Source of the DNA: a virus
Virus record (IMG/VR): IMGVR_UViG_3300032282_002109
Span: 1 to 36,795 of that record
Length of the DNA: 36,795 bases
Direction: 5' to 3' (one strand)
The stretch's first letter is position 1. Each line of letters starts with the position of its first letter. The notes below the pieces were generated by a model that worked only from the letters and a program-made list of their open reading frames with translations, made no database searches and was not told where the DNA came from. The position numbers and the translations under genes were made by a program. Below are positions 6,921 to 14,436 of this stretch, one piece after another.

Positions 6921-8477
6921 TCAGTCTCTTGGTGAAGACTTTAAATAATCAGAAGTTTTTTTCATATAATTTGATATTCTCTTACGCTTTTGTTCTGGAG
7001 TTTCTTTTGGTTGTTTTTTTATTGCTGCTTTATGTTCTGGAGTCCCCATTACAGATGATGCACCATGCTGTTTTATAACGGATTGTCTTACAAGATCGAG
7101 TGCTTTATCTTCTGGAAGAACTTCACCTTCTGGTTCATAAGAAGCACTAATATCCGTCATACCACTCCGCACCGCTCTTTCTTTTTGCTGTAGGATCTGT
7201 AACAATCTCTGCTTTTGTTGGGTTTGAGCTCGCTTTTCCGAAGGCTGGGTTTCCTGAGGCATATCTGCCTCCGCCAACTTTTTTGCTTGTTTCGTCGCAG
7301 TCGCATACATTACTTCTTTGCCACGACCAGGATATCTTTTTTCAAAGTCACCTGCACTCTTCTTCATTGACTTGACGATTTCCTCTTTCTTCTTTGTCTC
7401 TGCGGGAGTCAAAGTTTTTTCGTCAAGTTTAAATTCCTCACCTACAGGATCGCTAGATCTAGATTTCCAACTTCCACCATACTCTTTACCCATTTGTTTC
7501 TTAAATGCCTTTACAGCCGTTTTTCTAACAGATGCTTTTGGATGATCTGAAACATTTTCCAGTGGTGTTCTTCCGCTTGGCGTTTCACCATGTTCAGGAT
7601 CAACAAATGCTTCATTATGTGTTGGCGATTGTCCAATACGATCAAATCTTTCTTTTTCTTTTTGTCTTGTGATTGCACTTACAATCTTTGAAGATTTTGT
7701 TTGTGCAACTTCTTTTTTCTTGCCTGTTGAAGAAACTGCGGTACGAGCAAGATTACCTGCTCTACGATACATTCTATTTTCCTTGTCCTTATCAATGGGT
7801 TGATATGCTTCATCAACTTCAACGGTCTCAAGAAGAACACCGCCAAGTTCTTCTACCGCTTCTTTAAAATCAGGATTAATAACAATTTTATTGTTTATAT
7901 TCTTTTTTTCTTTGATTTGCTTATTATCTTCAGTATCGGATTCAGTCTTATCCATTACCTCAGAAAGATCTTGTCTCCAATTAGAGAATGATTCTTTACG
8001 AGTTGAAATGGCAGCACCACGAACCTTACGACGATTCATCAGATACTTATCACTCTTAGTATTTGACTTGCCATCATTATCAATATCTGCATCCTCTTGT
8101 CCTACGGGATCCAGGGATTCTTTTGCTAACCCATGAATTTTCTTTCCTTTAGTTGCTTTATCATGAGCAGCGATAGAAACTTGCTGATAATCAGCATAAC
8201 TTTTGCCTGCAGAAGGTCCATGCTTACCAGGAATCTTAGGAGCAGCACCACCTCTTTCTTTTCTTTCTGCTTGTCTCTCAGCAGAAGCTGCTTTTCTCAT
8301 TTCAGTATCTTGACCTCTAACTGCTTCTGCAACTTCTTTCTTATCCTTAAGAGCCTTCTTCATTGACTCTTTTTTATTACCATCCTTATCAAAATCAAGA
8401 TAATCAGGTTTTGCCGCTTCAGTGGCAATCGTCTCTAAGTAAACCTTAGAGATGTTGTTAAGAATATTCATTGACAT
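6921..8477 (-). CDS. Large Lys-rich virion-type protein with EF-hand-like loops, 518 aa
   Basis: The product is low-complexity and highly charged (Lys, Glu, Asp, Gln) with little predicted globular core. Two Asp-rich loops resemble EF-hand or dockerin calcium loops: DFDKDGNKKE at residues 28-37 and DADIDNDGKSNTKSD at 129-143. A short motif recurs as DPVGQED and DPVGEEF. The segment near residue 385 (RYPGRGKEVMYATATKQAKK) looks like one I recall from cyanophage structural proteins. A late-promoter-like CATAAATA lies about 30 bp upstream. I infer a virion-internal or assembly protein; calcium binding is untested. No enzyme motif is seen. Confidence 0.75.
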   Translation of the reverse strand: MSMNILNNISKVYLETIATEAAKPDYLDFDKDGNKKESMKKALKDKKEVAEAVRGQDTEMRKAASAERQAERKERGGAAPKIPGKHGPSAGKSYADYQQVSIAAHDKATKGKKIHGLAKESLDPVGQEDADIDNDGKSNTKSDKYLMNRRKVRGAAISTRKESFSNWRQDLSEVMDKTESDTEDNKQIKEKKNINNKIVINPDFKEAVEELGGVLLETVEVDEAYQPIDKDKENRMYRRAGNLARTAVSSTGKKKEVAQTKSSKIVSAITRQKEKERFDRIGQSPTHNEAFVDPEHGETPSGRTPLENVSDHPKASVRKTAVKAFKKQMGKEYGGSWKSRSSDPVGEEFKLDEKTLTPAETKKKEEIVKSMKKSAGDFEKRYPGRGKEVMYATATKQAKKLAEADMPQETQPSEKRAQTQQKQRLLQILQQKERAVRSGMTDISASYEPEGEVLPEDKALDLVRQSVIKQHGASSVMGTPEHKAAIKKQPKETPEQKRKRISNYMKKTSDYLKSSPRD

Positions 8478-8489
8478 GGTAATTTGAAT

Positions 8490-9752
8490 TTATCTTTTCT
8501 TATACTTATTTATGAAATTGACACCGTATGCCTTACCACCAGATTGCAGATTTTCTTTGCCAACTTTTAGGGATCCAGGTGTCATCTTTGCAGCGGTTTT
8601 AAAATATCCCGTTGTTCCAATTAAAGTATTTGGTTTTGATGGGGTTCTCATTTGCTTATCCATCTTCACCTCAGTATATTCCATCAAGTCTTTAATCCAA
8701 GACTTAAACATCCAACCTTCTTTGGTTACACAAATAAGATGATTGGCTCCACGACGCATTACTCTCCCAATCAATCCTGTGTTTAAATTTTCTACAAGAT
8801 CACCAAGTCTAAAGATTTTTTTGGTTACATAGTTTTCACGCAAATTCCACATATCAAACTTAGGAGCAATCTGCCATAACTCATAAGATTCTTTTGTCGA
8901 TACTCTCATTGATTTGCGGAGAGCATTAAAAAGATTTTTAGTTTCTTCTGGACCCAATGACTTTGGAGTGCCAGATTTAAAAGTCTCAAAATCATTATCT
9001 GCCGCTGCTTTTCTCATCTTAGATGCAGACATTCCTTCTACACCTTCAGCATCAGCATCACGCTCGCCAGCAGATACCACGTTGATCATATCAAAAGTAT
9101 AAAGATCTCCATTATACTTATTAGCTAAGTTCTTAAATTCACCAAGACGATCTGCACCAACAACGATAGTGATATCAGTGAATCCCTCTTCATCAGCAGT
9201 TTTCAATACATCAAAGATTGACTTCATATTATCATCGTCAATAATGTTCTCCTCATATTTGGGGAACATTTTCTTCATGTATTCAATCTTGGTTGAAGGA
9301 TCTAATGGATTTTTCTTTGCATCTTGTGTTCTTGATGGATAGATTCTCAATTCTGCTCCAGAAGAAATGTTAGATGCAGAATCTAAAAGTTTTTTATGTC
9401 CTGTTGTTGGTGGATTGAAACGACCAAATACAACTGTTACACCTTTACCTTCTTCATCACCACGGAGAACTTCTGCCTGCTTTCTTTCTGGTTGTTGTTC
9501 TTGTGGTTTTGTTGCTGCTTGTGTTGCAGCGACTTGTTGATTTGCTTTCGTTCTTTGCTGAGGAATATCTCTTTGTCCAGTTCTCTGTCCTTGATTATAA
9601 AATTTCAGTTCTCCCTTTTCCGTTTTCGCAACAAATTCTCCCTGAGGGTTATACCAACCACCGTGGCCATCGCCCTTGAGTCCCATGCGTCTTGCCTGCA
9701 TTGACGCTTGAGATTCTTTTGCTTCGGATAAAAATCGGAAAAAATCTTTCAT
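8490..9752 (-). CDS. Nucleotidyltransferase-domain protein in the late block, 420 aa
   Basis: Three parts are visible. Residues 1-60 carry a Gly-rich WYNPQGEF segment, then a Gln-rich linker to about 100. Residues 105-250 form a cytidylyltransferase-like Rossmann domain with GRFNPPTTGH at 110-119 (the HxGH-type nucleotide-binding loop with Thr in place of the first His), VVGADRLGEF near 197, and SASKMR at 242-247 in place of the usual ISSTxxR loop. The C-terminal 150 residues include a compact GDLVENLNTGLIGRV segment resembling small beta-barrels. Its surroundings and late-type promoter suggest a virion-associated or assembly-time enzyme. The substrate is unknown. Confidence 0.8.
   Translation of the reverse strand: MKDFFRFLSEAKESQASMQARRMGLKGDGHGGWYNPQGEFVAKTEKGELKFYNQGQRTGQRDIPQQRTKANQQVAATQAATKPQEQQPERKQAEVLRGDEEGKGVTVVFGRFNPPTTGHKKLLDSASNISSGAELRIYPSRTQDAKKNPLDPSTKIEYMKKMFPKYEENIIDDDNMKSIFDVLKTADEEGFTDITIVVGADRLGEFKNLANKYNGDLYTFDMINVVSAGERDADAEGVEGMSASKMRKAAADNDFETFKSGTPKSLGPEETKNLFNALRKSMRVSTKESYELWQIAPKFDMWNLRENYVTKKIFRLGDLVENLNTGLIGRVMRRGANHLICVTKEGWMFKSWIKDLMEYTEVKMDKQMRTPSKPNTLIGTTGYFKTAAKMTPGSLKVGKENLQSGGKAYGVNFINKYKKR
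8507..8514 (-). promoter_or_regulatory. Late-promoter-like CATAAATA
   Basis: The minus strand reads CATAAATA, one mismatch from the T4 late consensus, about 30 bp before the ATG at 8477. It lies inside the last codons of the nucleotidyltransferase gene. Confidence 0.6.
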
Positions 9753-9771
9753 AATTGTCTTAATATAAACT

Positions 9772-9779
9772 TATTTATT
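9772..9779 (-). promoter_or_regulatory. Late-promoter-like AATAAATA
   Basis: The minus strand reads AATAAATA, one mismatch from the late consensus, about 20 bp before the ATG at 9752. It overlaps the stop codon of the upstream gene. Confidence 0.5.
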
Positions 9780-10501
9780 CAAAACTCAACAGTTAACGCA
9801 TTTCTTGGTGGTTTTTTTGCAGTAACTATTCTTCTTCCAGAATCACCTCTACTTGGTGATCTTCCTAAAATTAAAGGCAAACCTTTTGAATCTTTTTTGC
9901 TTGGTTCAAATGGTTGATCCTCTCTTCTCTTTCTAAGTCTCAAATACAAATCATTATCTTTTGCATATTTTTTTGCCTCATAAAAATTTCCATTAACTTT
10001 CAATACACCATTATTAAATGTTGATTTAACATCCATGGGACCAATATACATGTAATGAATTGGACCTCCCATTTTTTTATTTCCAACTACTATTGTTTCT
10101 TTTAAGGAATCACTTACTTTTCCATACATATCTGGAAGTCCAGACATTCCTTCTTTAAATCCCTTTTTCTTATATTCTTTTAAAGCAGCTTCCAAAAATA
10201 ACTTTGTTAAACCAGGAACAGCAAGTTCAAGTCCAGCAAGTCCACCACCGGCAATACTGGGAGCACTTTCTCCTTTATTTGATACGTTTATTTTTTTTGT
10301 TTTAGTCGTAATTATTACATCAGTATATGGTTCTGTTCCTGCAGAAGATCTTCCTTCAAACTTTTCTGCAGAAATAACATTCGTAATTCTTACACCATTT
10401 GCGCCAACAATAGTAAATGGTTTTGCACCATTCTTTCCATATCCACTATTAATTGCGTCAACCAACCCTCTTTCTTGACGTTCGGCAAGTAATCCAGCCA
10501 T
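9779..10501 (-). CDS. Hypothetical protein of the late block, 240 aa
   Basis: The protein starts MAGLLAERQERGLVDAINSG at ATG 10501. Its middle part contains a TDVIITTKTKKINVSNKGES stretch followed by a Gly-rich turn. That spacing (acidic residue, strand, then Ser-x-Lys) vaguely recalls PD-(D/E)xK nuclease-fold proteins seen in myoviruses, but the full catalytic set is not clear, so I leave the function open. The C-terminus is basic (RLRKRREDQPFEPSKK onward). It lies between the tRNA gene and the nucleotidyltransferase gene and has its own late-promoter-like motif. Confidence 0.7.
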   Translation of the reverse strand: MAGLLAERQERGLVDAINSGYGKNGAKPFTIVGANGVRITNVISAEKFEGRSSAGTEPYTDVIITTKTKKINVSNKGESAPSIAGGGLAGLELAVPGLTKLFLEAALKEYKKKGFKEGMSGLPDMYGKVSDSLKETIVVGNKKMGGPIHYMYIGPMDVKSTFNNGVLKVNGNFYEAKKYAKDNDLYLRLRKRREDQPFEPSKKDSKGLPLILGRSPSRGDSGRRIVTAKKPPRNALTVEF

Positions 10502-10519
10502 TTATCAATTGCTTTTAAA

Positions 10520-10527
10520 TATTTATG
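10520..10527 (-). promoter_or_regulatory. Late-promoter-like CATAAATA overlapping the tRNA 3' end
   Basis: The minus strand reads CATAAATA about 20 bp before the ATG at 10501. Its first two bases are the last two bases of the tRNA-Ala gene. It has one mismatch to the late consensus. Confidence 0.55.
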
Positions 10528-10598
10528 GAGATAAGGAGACTCGAACTCCTGACATCCTGCTTGCAAAGCAGGCGCTCTACCAACTGAGCTATATCCCC
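10526..10598 (-). tRNA. tRNA-Ala, anticodon UGC
   Basis: Read on the minus strand, 73 nt fold as a complete cloverleaf: a 7-bp acceptor stem (GGGGATA/TATCTCC), a D arm starting AGCTCAGTTGG, a 5-bp anticodon stem CCTGC/GCAGG around a 7-nt loop TTTGCAA, and a T arm AGGAG-TTCGAGT-CTCCT. The acceptor stem has G3:U70, the classic alanine identity pair, agreeing with anticodon TGC. The discriminator base is A73 and no CCA is encoded. Its 5' end abuts the stop codon of the 10599-11117 gene with no spacer, so it must be cut from a longer transcript. Confidence 0.96.
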
Positions 10599-11117
10599 TT
10601 AAGTTAACTCCATAGGGTAATGTTCATAATCCCTATCTGTTTTTATCGCTCTTTTTGCTTTCTTTTTTGTTTCCTCTTTTATAGAAGATAATTCAAACAA
10701 TTCAGAGTGTTCTGCGCCAAATTTTCTTAAAAGTATACCGGCAATCACATTAGATTCATTTTCAGTATCACTACCAACATGTCCAGATCCATTTGTTCCA
10801 TTTTCATGTTGCTTTAAATGAACTAATTCATGAGAAAGAGTTCTTAAAATATCCATAGGATGTCGATCTAAAATATCAATAGTAATTTTATTTTTACCAT
10901 CGATTTGTCCAAATGCTCCAACTCTATGTGCAAATTTTGGATCTTTGACAAAATTAATTTTTGGTGTGCTTTTCAATTTCAAATATTTTTTTGCATAAGG
11001 AATAAATATTGAAACAATTTTATCAAAATCTTTTGCAGTAATTTGCTTGGATGGACGATTAAAAAGGTTGAGACCTTCTCTCAACCTTTGATTTTTTCTC
11101 CACTCAGAAAAGTTCAT
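10599..11117 (-). CDS. HExxH zincin-like protein, 172 aa
   Basis: The product contains LSHELVHLKQH, with HELVH at residues 96-100, a zinc metallopeptidase signature. About 20 residues on, an acidic DTENESN stretch could supply the third ligand. The N-terminus (MNFSEWRKNQRLREGL) resembles short leader helices seen on several proteins of this late block. I infer a metallopeptidase-fold protein made late, perhaps acting in particle maturation or carried in the virion; substrate and activity are unknown. The tRNA-Ala gene follows immediately after the stop codon. Confidence 0.75.
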   Translation of the reverse strand: MNFSEWRKNQRLREGLNLFNRPSKQITAKDFDKIVSIFIPYAKKYLKLKSTPKINFVKDPKFAHRVGAFGQIDGKNKITIDILDRHPMDILRTLSHELVHLKQHENGTNGSGHVGSDTENESNVIAGILLRKFGAEHSELFELSSIKEETKKKAKRAIKTDRDYEHYPMELT

Positions 11118-11131
11118 TATTGTTTTTTAAA

Positions 11132-11139
11132 TATTTATT
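11132..11139 (-). promoter_or_regulatory. Late-promoter-like AATAAATA
   Basis: The minus strand reads AATAAATA, one mismatch from the late consensus, 14 bp before the ATG at 11117. It overlaps the stop codon of the 11135-11320 gene. It is the first such motif of the late-type block and would leave only a very short leader. Confidence 0.45.
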
Positions 11140-11320
11140 CGCCCAATACTTTTTCAAGTTCACTATCAATTTGCTGCACTACCAAACGAATATCAGAAAT
11201 ACGAAGAGGAACACTTACTTCATTATAAGTGTATCCTTTTTGTGCATCAAACAGAACTTGACGAACTGCTGCAGCTGCACGAGCATCCATTTTAACTGTT
11301 ACTTGCTTTTCTTTACTCAC
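11135..11320 (-). CDS. Small Ala/Val-rich hypothetical protein, 61 aa
   Basis: The 61-residue product (MSKEKQVTVKMDARAAAAVR...) has a helical Ala-rich N-terminal half and an amphipathic C-terminus (IRLVVQQIDSELEKVL). It uses a GTG start whose GTGA overlaps the stop of the MazG-like gene, with a strong GGAGG upstream, so translation is probably coupled. No family is recognised. It is the last gene of the replication-type block before the late motifs begin. Confidence 0.7.
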   Translation of the reverse strand: MSKEKQVTVKMDARAAAAVRQVLFDAQKGYTYNEVSVPLRISDIRLVVQQIDSELEKVLGE

Positions 11321-11730
11321 AGGTCCCCCTCCTTACGATTTTCAGAACGATAAACATCAAAAGCACCCTCAGGATAACGAGCACTCAGTTTCTCATAATT
11401 CATTTGAAGAACTTCTTCAAAGTTAGTATCAAGAGCCATACATGCTTGAGCAAGATACCAACACAAATCTCCAAGTTCACGTTTCATATGAAAGACATTT
11501 TCCTCATTATAAGGTTTACCCTGAAGGAAAATCTTTTTCACAATCTCAGTAAACTCACCTGCCTCTGCACTCAGTCCAAAAGCAGCGGTTAGTAAACGAG
11601 GAACATCAGCATCAAACTCAACTTCAAGTTGAGATAAACGAGAAATCAAGTCTGCATAGTTAGTGCTTGCAGGACTTGTAGTTTGACGGACAAATTCAAT
11701 ATATTTATTTGTATCAATAACTTTAGTCAT
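11317..11730 (-). CDS. mazG: MazG-like nucleotide pyrophosphohydrolase
   Basis: The family hydrolyses nucleoside triphosphates to monophosphate and pyrophosphate through a four-helix magnesium site. The signature is visible: an EAGEFTE motif (ExxE) followed about 20 residues later by RELGDLCWYL (ExxD). At 137 residues it is a single MazG-type domain. The ATG at 11730 overlaps the previous stop (ATGA). MazG-like proteins are common in cyanophages, where roles in ppGpp or dNTP balance have been proposed; nothing here settles the substrate. Confidence 0.88.
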   Translation of the reverse strand: MTKVIDTNKYIEFVRQTTSPASTNYADLISRLSQLEVEFDADVPRLLTAAFGLSAEAGEFTEIVKKIFLQGKPYNEENVFHMKRELGDLCWYLAQACMALDTNFEEVLQMNYEKLSARYPEGAFDVYRSENRKEGDL

Positions 11731-11954
11731 ACGTTAAATGGTTCTAATTCAGATTGAGGTAAAATTTGTTGAGCAGCTAGTTGAAAATCATCTGCTAAAC
11801 GAACATGAGGAACATTAACTGTTTCGGGATTTACATATTTAATTTGGCGATATGTTCTTCCTGGACCCATCTCCACCATCATAATGGCATCTGCAACGTT
11901 TCCACAGTCTGCAATTTTTGTTCCTCCTTTATTAAACACAGAATAATAATTCAA
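11727..11954 (-). CDS. Hypothetical protein, 75 aa
   Basis: The product reads MNYYSVFNKGGTKIADCGNV at its start, with a helical NVADAIMMVEMGPGRTYRQIKYV middle. The only start that keeps the N-terminus is TTG at 11954, overlapping the gp41 stop (TTGA); GTG at 11939 is an alternative, with no ATG nearby. The alternating strand-helix-strand pattern suggests a small alpha/beta fold. It sits between gp41 and the MazG-like gene, with overlaps at both ends. Function unknown. Confidence 0.65.
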   Translation of the reverse strand: MNYYSVFNKGGTKIADCGNVADAIMMVEMGPGRTYRQIKYVNPETVNVPHVRLADDFQLAAQQILPQSELEPFNV

Positions 11955-13327
11955 AACTTAAATCCTTCGAATGATTTTTTTGGTTTCTTTTCTTCATAAT
12001 CATACTCTTCTTCTTGCTTATTGTCAAGAATATCTTTTTGTGCTGATTGTTCGCAGTCATACAATCTCATTTTAGCACGGTCAATACCAACGACAAAACG
12101 CTTATGAATAGTAGGATCGTTATAACGATTCTTAAGTTGCTTAACTAGAATCTGTCCCAACTCTTCCAACTCTTCAGTGCTAATAAGGGCAAACATAAGA
12201 TCAGCAGTAGCAGGGAGACCAAAGGACTCACTAGTATCAGTAAGTTCAACATCAGAAGAACCAAAACCTGAACGAGTGGTCTGAGTAGCGGAGACAATTG
12301 GGACATTAAACTCCACTGCGAGTCCCCTAAGTTCTTCAGCAATTGCTTTAATATACGAATATGAATTGACAGAAAGGTTTCCCTTATACCTAGAGGAAGC
12401 ACATATATTAAGGTAATCAATAAAAATAATATCAGGTCTAAATGACTTCTTAAGTGCCAGTTCGCTAAGAAGTGCCTTGAAGTGTCCACTATGCGCTGAT
12501 GCAGTGGGATACTCTTTAATTATAAGAGTGCCCTGAGTCTTCTTGGCAAGGTTTGTAACCTTGGTTTCAAACAACTGCTTAGGAAGATCTGCTATGTCTT
12601 GGATCGGAACATTAAGAAGGTTGGAATCAATCCTTTCAGCAATTCGCTCCTCTGCCATTTCGAGAGTGATATAGAGAACGTTTTTTCCCTGCAATAAGAC
12701 GGAAGCAGCCACATGGCACATGAATAAAGATTTTCCGACACCCGTACCAGCAAGAGCGATATTGAGAGTCTTATTAGGTAACCCACCTTTTGTGATCTTG
12801 TTAAAGAACTCAAGGTCGAACTCAATTTTTTCTTCTTTTTTGTGATATGACTCGTAACGTTGCTCATAGTCCTCTAAGTAATCGTGACCTACATGAGTGT
12901 CGAAAGATACTGCGAGAGCGTCGGATAAAATTGTGGGAATGCTATCACGATTCCTTTTATCATCTTTACCATCTGCAATATGGATGGACTCCATCAGAGC
13001 AAGATAGATTGCACGATCTCTGCACCATTTCTCTGTAGTATCTATGATCCAATTAAGCTCAATTGGAACATCTTCAAGACTATCAATCAGATGAATAATT
13101 TCTTTGAAAGAAGTATCATTAATGTCTTTACGATTTTCAACCTCAACACAAAGAACTTCTTTGGTCGGAAGTTTATTGTATTCTTGAACAAAACTTAGAA
13201 TTTCTTGAAATAGAATCTTCTGATTCGTATCTTCAAAATATTCATCCTTAACAAAAGGAATTACTTTTCTAGTAAATTGTTCATTAAACAGTAAGTTTCT
13301 AAGAATTAGAAATTCAATTTGATCCAT
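11951..13327 (-). CDS. 41: Replicative DNA helicase, T4 gp41-like
   Basis: Gp41 is the hexameric DnaB-family helicase that unwinds the fork and recruits primase. The 458-residue product (T4: 475) has an N-terminal helical domain and a RecA-like core with Walker A GTGVGKS at 194-200, Walker B IIFIDYLN near 297, and a SATQTTRSGFG segment typical of the DnaB core. An acidic/basic tail (EEEYDYEEKKPKKSFEGFKF) may bind partners. The ATG at 13327 overlaps the stop of the aspartyl-hydroxylase-like gene by 14 bp. Confidence 0.93.
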   Translation of the reverse strand: MDQIEFLILRNLLFNEQFTRKVIPFVKDEYFEDTNQKILFQEILSFVQEYNKLPTKEVLCVEVENRKDINDTSFKEIIHLIDSLEDVPIELNWIIDTTEKWCRDRAIYLALMESIHIADGKDDKRNRDSIPTILSDALAVSFDTHVGHDYLEDYEQRYESYHKKEEKIEFDLEFFNKITKGGLPNKTLNIALAGTGVGKSLFMCHVAASVLLQGKNVLYITLEMAEERIAERIDSNLLNVPIQDIADLPKQLFETKVTNLAKKTQGTLIIKEYPTASAHSGHFKALLSELALKKSFRPDIIFIDYLNICASSRYKGNLSVNSYSYIKAIAEELRGLAVEFNVPIVSATQTTRSGFGSSDVELTDTSESFGLPATADLMFALISTEELEELGQILVKQLKNRYNDPTIHKRFVVGIDRAKMRLYDCEQSAQKDILDNKQEEEYDYEEKKPKKSFEGFKF

Positions 13328-13886
13328 TTGTTAATTTATGTTGAGGATTGTTTGGTGAATGAGGAACATCAAATACAAAAGTAATTCTAGCACAGTCTCC
13401 CAAATTTACAGTGCCATGTGGTAGTTTATTATTAAACCAAAAAAGGGTTCCTGGTTCAATAACCATATTTTCATTACCAACAAAGTATTGATATCTACCT
13501 TGAATTGATAAGTGATATCTATCTCTTGTCAAATAATATGTTCCTTCATCAATGTGTGCATTTACAGTTTGTCCAACTGGCAGAGAAAGAAATCCACATC
13601 GATGAATTTTTTTAAATCTTTTACTCAAATAACTGATGATTTCAGTGTGATGTTTATACGCTGGTGTTTCAATACACATTTCCGTATCTTCAGCTCGAAC
13701 ATTAACATCTTTTGTTGCACCCATAATTAACTGAAGAACATCTACAGTTGTTTCATACTTTTTAGGATCTTTAAGTTGAGCTTTGTCTAAGGTTTTTTGA
13801 CTTCCCCAATCTCCAGGATGTTTATCAAGTTGTTCAATAATTTTTGAAACATTTATTCCAGTTTCAATCACTTTAATGTTATTCAT
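13314..13886 (-). CDS. Aspartyl/asparaginyl beta-hydroxylase-like 2OG-Fe(II) oxygenase
   Basis: The protein matches the Asp/Asn hydroxylase type of cupin oxygenase. It has CGFLSLPVGQTVNAHIDEG with iron ligands H111 and D113, a DRYHLSIQG strand, EPGTLFWFNNKLPHGTVN with distal His 157, and Arg 167 positioned for 2-oxoglutarate. All expected residues are present, so it should be active. Known relatives hydroxylate Asp/Asn side chains or free amino acids; this substrate is unknown. It overlaps the preceding oxygenase by 8 bp and gp41 by 14 bp, and so is embedded in the uvsX-gp41 operon. Confidence 0.83.
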   Translation of the reverse strand: MNNIKVIETGINVSKIIEQLDKHPGDWGSQKTLDKAQLKDPKKYETTVDVLQLIMGATKDVNVRAEDTEMCIETPAYKHHTEIISYLSKRFKKIHRCGFLSLPVGQTVNAHIDEGTYYLTRDRYHLSIQGRYQYFVGNENMVIEPGTLFWFNNKLPHGTVNLGDCARITFVFDVPHSPNNPQHKLTNGSN

Positions 13887-14436
13887 AATGCAAATAGGTG
13901 CTTAACAGATATTTGGGGCCACTGATTGGTTCATTACCGCAATGAGGAAACATCCACATCGGTGGAAATATTACAAGAGTGCCTGCTTTTGGTTGAATTT
14001 TATAATTCCAAAATACAGTTTCTCCACCCTCCTCAACATCATTCAAATACCAAAAGAAAGAAAGAAATCTTTTTGCACTTTGATGGTCCATTACGTCAAC
14101 GTGAACATCAAATGCATCTTGTCCATCATTATTATACTTCTTGATTCGAAATTCTTCGTAAGAATAATTCATCGGAAAATATTCTTTTCCAAAATCTCCA
14201 AGATAGTTATCCTTATAAAATGCAACTCTTCCAGAAATATAATTGTTGATGTATTGAAGATCTTCAGACTGCTCAGACAATTTTGTCAGATTAAGTTGAG
14301 TAAAGTTTGGTTTTCGATTATTATCAAATCGTTCCCAATAATTTTGATTATCCTCAAAGATTCCAATAATGTGTTCACACATTTTAGGATCAAGAGAATT
14401 ATCATAGATTCTAATTAATGAACTAAGACTGTCCAT
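13879..14436 (-). CDS. Prolyl-4-hydroxylase-type 2OG-Fe(II) oxygenase
   Basis: The 185-residue product (ATG 14436, overlapping uvsX by 14 bp) has a double-stranded beta-helix core with H112-x-D114 in FDVHVDVMDH, FWYLNDVEEGGETVFWN, distal His 165 in FPHCGNEP and Lys 175 in the 2-oxoglutarate position. That pattern (HxD...H...K) is typical of the P4Hc family. A start further upstream at 14463 would lie deeper inside uvsX and is less likely. The substrate could be protein, nucleotide or small molecule. It is adjacent to a second oxygenase of a different family. Confidence 0.85.
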   Translation of the reverse strand: MDSLSSLIRIYDNSLDPKMCEHIIGIFEDNQNYWERFDNNRKPNFTQLNLTKLSEQSEDLQYINNYISGRVAFYKDNYLGDFGKEYFPMNYSYEEFRIKKYNNDGQDAFDVHVDVMDHQSAKRFLSFFWYLNDVEEGGETVFWNYKIQPKAGTLVIFPPMWMFPHCGNEPISGPKYLLSTYLHYE

